Origin: Chitinophagales bacterium
GTDB taxonomy: Bacteria > Bacteroidota > Bacteroidia > Chitinophagales > Chitinophagaceae
Assembly (NCBI GenBank): GCA_015655015.1
Contig: JAATFV010000061.1
Span: forward strand, 1 to 36,980
DNA: 36,980 nt
Direction of reading: 5' to 3'
Below the pieces are notes generated by a model. The model searched no databases, was not told the origin of the DNA, and saw only the letters and a list, made by a program, of their open reading frames with translations. Of the stretch, positions 34,748 through 36,980 are shown one piece after another (within the stretch, counting starts at the first letter, position 1; every line of letters begins with the position of its first letter). A program made the position numbers and the translations under genes.

Positions 34748-35554
34748 ATGTCTTTCTTCAACAATAAGGTAGTAGTGATCACCGGCGGCAGTGATGGGAT
34801 CGGTAAAGCGCTGATCGAAGCGATCATCCCTTTGGGAGCTAAAGTGGCGACTTGCGGACGTAATCATGATAAGATCTATAAGCTGCAGGTCGAGTATTCC
34901 CACGTCCTTCTGCATGCCGTAGCCTGTGATGTGAGCAATGAAGACGAATGCCGGCGCTTTATAGAGTCCACGATCGAAACTTTCGGAGGGATCGATATCC
35001 TGATCAATAACGCGGGGATCAGTATGCGGGCCCTTTTCATGGATTCCGCCACGGAAGTGACCCGAAAGGTCATGGAGATCAATTTCCTGGGAGCTGTATA
35101 TTGCACGAAGTATGCCCTGCCTTCCATCCTGGAGCGTCAGGGTACGGTGGTCGGCGTCTCTTCTACCGCCGGATACCGGGGCCTGCCGGGAAGAAGCGCT
35201 TATTCCGCCTCCAAGTTTGCCCTCAAGGGCTGGCTGGAATCCCTGCGCACCGAATTATGGAAGACAGGAGTCAACGTCATGTGGGTATGCCCGGGGTTCA
35301 CCGCCTCGAATATACGCCATGTGGCGCTCGATAGCAAAGGACAGGCTGTGGGTCAAAGCGTCCTCGACGAAGGCAAGATCATGACCGCCGAAGTTTGCGC
35401 CCACCATATTCTGCGGGCCATCGAAAAACGCAAAAGAACCCTTGTGCTCACCCTCACCGGCAAAGTGACGGTGCTGATCAACAAGTTTTTCCCCTCCCTC
35501 GCAGATAGGCTGACCTATAATTTTTACTATAAAAAAGGGGAATTTGTAAAATAA
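34748..35554 (+). CDS. Short-chain dehydrogenase/reductase (classical SDR)
   Basis: A 268-residue oxidoreductase starting at the ATG at 34748 (MSFFNNKVVV); the frame is open upstream to 34628, but that part overlaps promoter boxes. TGGSDGIG (12-19) is the cofactor motif, CGRNH suggests NADP, NNAG is at 87-90, the catalytic Ser is 138 or 139, and the Tyr152-x3-Lys156 pair lies in YSASK. The C-terminal part (KRTLVLTLTGKVTVLINKFF) has a hydrophobic membrane-touching look seen in SDRs acting on lipid substrates. It is followed 17 bp later by the SAM hydroxide adenosyltransferase gene. The substrate is unknown. Confidence 0.9.
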   Translation: MSFFNNKVVVITGGSDGIGKALIEAIIPLGAKVATCGRNHDKIYKLQVEYSHVLLHAVACDVSNEDECRRFIESTIETFGGIDILINNAGISMRALFMDSATEVTRKVMEINFLGAVYCTKYALPSILERQGTVVGVSSTAGYRGLPGRSAYSASKFALKGWLESLRTELWKTGVNVMWVCPGFTASNIRHVALDSKGQAVGQSVLDEGKIMTAEVCAHHILRAIEKRKRTLVLTLTGKVTVLINKFFPSLADRLTYNFYYKKGEFVK

Positions 35555-35571
35555 ACTAACAATAACAGTCA

Positions 35572-36393
35572 ATGGCCTTAGTAACACTGACGTCTGATAT
35601 CGGTCAGCAAGATTATATGGTAGGAGCTGTGAAAGGCCAATTAGCACAAATCAACCCTGCATTTAATGTAATGGACATCTCCCATGAGCTGTCCCCTTTC
35701 AACTACCCCCAGGCAGCCTATGTCTGCCGCAATGCTATTAAGAACTTCCCCCCGTTCACCTATCATATCATCCTGGTGAACCTGTTCGAAAAAAAGCCGG
35801 AACAGCTGCTGCTCGCTTATCACAACGATCAATACCTGCTCTGCGCCGATAACGGCCTGCTGACCATGATCCTGGAAGGCAAACCGGAAATGGTGATCGG
35901 CCTCCCCATGGACAAAACCTCCATCCGCAATACCCTTTACTGCGTCCGGGTGATGGGCCAGGCTATTAACGAGCTGGTCAACGGCACCCGGCTCCTGGAT
36001 ATCGGCGCTCCTGACGTGCCCTTCCTGGAAAAGAATCACCTGCGTCCCCTGTTCGGTGACAACTGGATCGAAGGACAGATCATTTTTATCGATCATTTCG
36101 AGAATGTAGTGGTCAATATCACCCGGGACGAGTTCGAAGAACATCGGAAAGGAAGAAGCTTTCGCGTGGTGTTCAAACGGGATGAGGTAATCGATAAGAT
36201 CAGCGAATCCTATGCCGATGTGGCGGAAGGGGAAAAGCTCGCCCTGTTCAACTCCGCCGGTTACCTGGAAATTGCCATCCAAAAAGGCAATGCCGCCGGT
36301 CTCTTCGGCCTGCAGGGCTTTACCGAACAATCCCAGAACCAATATCTCCAAAGCAGGCTGTTCTATCAGACAATAAGAGTGTATTTCGAATAA
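35572..36393 (+). CDS. SAM hydroxide adenosyltransferase (DUF62 / chlorinase-fluorinase family)
   Basis: A 273-residue cytoplasmic protein of the S-adenosyl-L-methionine hydroxide adenosyltransferase family. The N-terminus VTLTSDIGQQDYMVGAVKG carries the conserved Asp that holds the ribose hydroxyls in this family, ISHELSPFNYPQAAY follows, and IIFIDHFENVVVNI with the later NSAGYLEIAIQKGNAAGL forms the C-terminal domain. Members split SAM into adenosine and methionine using water-derived hydroxide, and relatives use fluoride or chloride. Its role in normal cells is unclear; it is widespread in Bacteroidetes core genomes. Probably co-transcribed with the SDR gene. Confidence 0.93.
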   Translation: MALVTLTSDIGQQDYMVGAVKGQLAQINPAFNVMDISHELSPFNYPQAAYVCRNAIKNFPPFTYHIILVNLFEKKPEQLLLAYHNDQYLLCADNGLLTMILEGKPEMVIGLPMDKTSIRNTLYCVRVMGQAINELVNGTRLLDIGAPDVPFLEKNHLRPLFGDNWIEGQIIFIDHFENVVVNITRDEFEEHRKGRSFRVVFKRDEVIDKISESYADVAEGEKLALFNSAGYLEIAIQKGNAAGLFGLQGFTEQSQNQYLQSRLFYQTIRVYFE

Positions 36394-36542
36394 TTTAGGC
36401 GCCGGACAATTCAGCCGCGACCGCAGGGACCGGAAGATCAGAAGCGACCGAAAAGGTCTCCGGGTTCCGCCAATGTCCCGGAAAAGCCAGTCAGGCAGTT
36501 AAATACTGGTTAATTTCCGTAACCGGCAGACAACGCGCCGAT

Positions 36543-36614
36543 AATTGGCGAAAATTCGCGTGGTATTCGCGGAAATTCGCATTAATTGCCGTTAATTCGC
36601 GCCTAAATTCAGCG
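36543..36614. repeat. Seven-unit AATTCGCG array with about 10-bp period
   Basis: Variants of AATTCGCG begin at 36543, 36553, 36564, 36574, 36584, 36594 and 36606. The steps are 10, 11, 10, 10, 10 and 12 bp, so the copies face the same side of the helix. The three best copies read AATTCGCG or ATTCGCG exactly, others AATTGGCG, AATTGCCG and AATTCAGCG. The array ends 32 bp before the start of the GT117-type gene. The rest of this 253-bp gap holds only an imperfect GGTTA/TAACC hairpin and no recognisable -7 box. Confidence 0.75.
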
Positions 36615-36646
36615 TTAAATAGTATCTAAATAAAAGCCATTCTATT

Positions 36647-36980
36647 ATGAGGTTTAACCGAGTGAACAATATTGTAGGCTGGATCGTGGGATTGATTGCC
36701 TGTACGGTGTTTGTAATGACCATGGAGCCCACCGGCAGTTTCTGGGATTGCGGCGAGTTCGTCTCCAGCTGTTATAAGCTCCAGATCCCCCACCCGCCCG
36801 GCGCCCCCCTCTTCGTCCTCATGGGCCGTTTCTTCATCATCCTTTTCGGCGATAATCCCGCCACGGCCGCCCGGGGTGTCAATTTCATGAGCGCTATCGC
36901 CAGCGGGCTCTCCATCCTGTTCCTCTTCTGGAGCATCACCCATTTCGCCCGGAAGCTCGTCCAAAAGAACAATACTGCCA
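36647..36980 (+). CDS. GT117-type (DUF2723) membrane protein, N-terminal part
   Basis: An ATG at 36647 opens a frame that runs off the window after 111 codons. It begins MRFNRVNNIVGWIVGLIACT (first membrane helix), then EPTGSFWDCGEFVSSCYKLQ, IPHPPGAPLFVLMGRFF, a second membrane segment and SAIASGLSILFLFWSI (third). The DCGEF and HPPGAP motifs mark the DUF2723 family, now seen as GT117 and related to protein O-mannosyltransferases (GT-C fold); in Bacteroidetes it is linked to protein O-glycosylation. The C-terminus is not visible. Confidence 0.9.
   Translation, partial: MRFNRVNNIVGWIVGLIACTVFVMTMEPTGSFWDCGEFVSSCYKLQIPHPPGAPLFVLMGRFFIILFGDNPATAARGVNFMSAIASGLSILFLFWSITHFARKLVQKNNTA

Noticed and set aside
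35641..36351. A 236-codon minus-strand frame opposite the SAM hydroxide adenosyltransferase.
   Set aside because: It mirrors codon structure of the real gene; no start signal or known family.
1..36980. CRISPR arrays, insertion sequences with terminal repeats, rRNA genes, riboswitches.
   Set aside because: I looked for spaced direct repeats, transposase motifs and conserved RNA cores and saw none.

Overview
The window looks like a soil-type Bacteroidetes chromosome, most probably Chitinophagaceae (inference). Two complete SusC/SusD pairs, an ECF sigma/FecR/STN-SusC relay, a GT117-type (DUF2723) membrane protein, promoters of the Bacteroidetes form TTTG-N19-TAnnTTTG and a lack of Shine-Dalgarno sites all point this way. 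I ran no database search; family names come from motifs I recognise.

Layout. (1) 1-162 is the start of an unknown small gene on the minus strand. (2) 310-12725, minus strand, is one tightly packed operon for L-rhamnose release and breakdown: class II aldolase, a second degenerate aldolase domain, a rhamnose-isomerase-like TIM barrel, GH78 alpha-L-rhamnosidase, a GH99/71-like hydrolase, a second GH78, an FGGY sugar kinase and a secreted alpha/beta hydrolase. A divergent GntR-type regulator with a LacI-like sensor domain (12913-13944) faces it. (3) 13951-20184, minus strand, holds a SusD/SusC pair and an SGNH esterase, probably the uptake part of the rhamnoside system. (4) 20427-31742, minus strand, is a second polysaccharide locus with different control: ECF sigma, FecR anti-sigma, STN-type SusC, SusD, a GH36-like alpha-galactosidase and a sulfatase. 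(5) 31778-34201 is a more AT-rich islet with an NAD(P)-binding NmrA-like protein, an AraC regulator and the broken tail of a tyrosine recombinase. It lies next to (6) a tRNA-Lys(UUU) with a clear promoter and terminator. (7) 34748-36980, plus strand, looks like core genome: an SDR dehydrogenase, a SAM hydroxide adenosyltransferase and the start of a GT117-type membrane protein.

How it works together (inference): rhamnosides or rhamnose-containing glycans are bound by SusD and imported by SusC. Esterases, GH78 enzymes and the GH99-like enzyme trim them, and L-rhamnose is isomerised, phosphorylated and split into DHAP and L-lactaldehyde. The second locus would deal with a sulfated, alpha-galactosyl-like glycan sensed through the STN/FecR/sigma relay.

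The most interesting points are: an in-frame TAG that interrupts what looks like one tandem-aldolase polypeptide whose second domain has lost its zinc ligands; a plus-strand intrinsic terminator and promoter-like box between fecR and susC that suggest an antisense sRNA; a 28-bp perfect palindrome on the sigma stop codon; and a seven-unit, 10-bp-phased AATTCGCG array before the GT117 gene.
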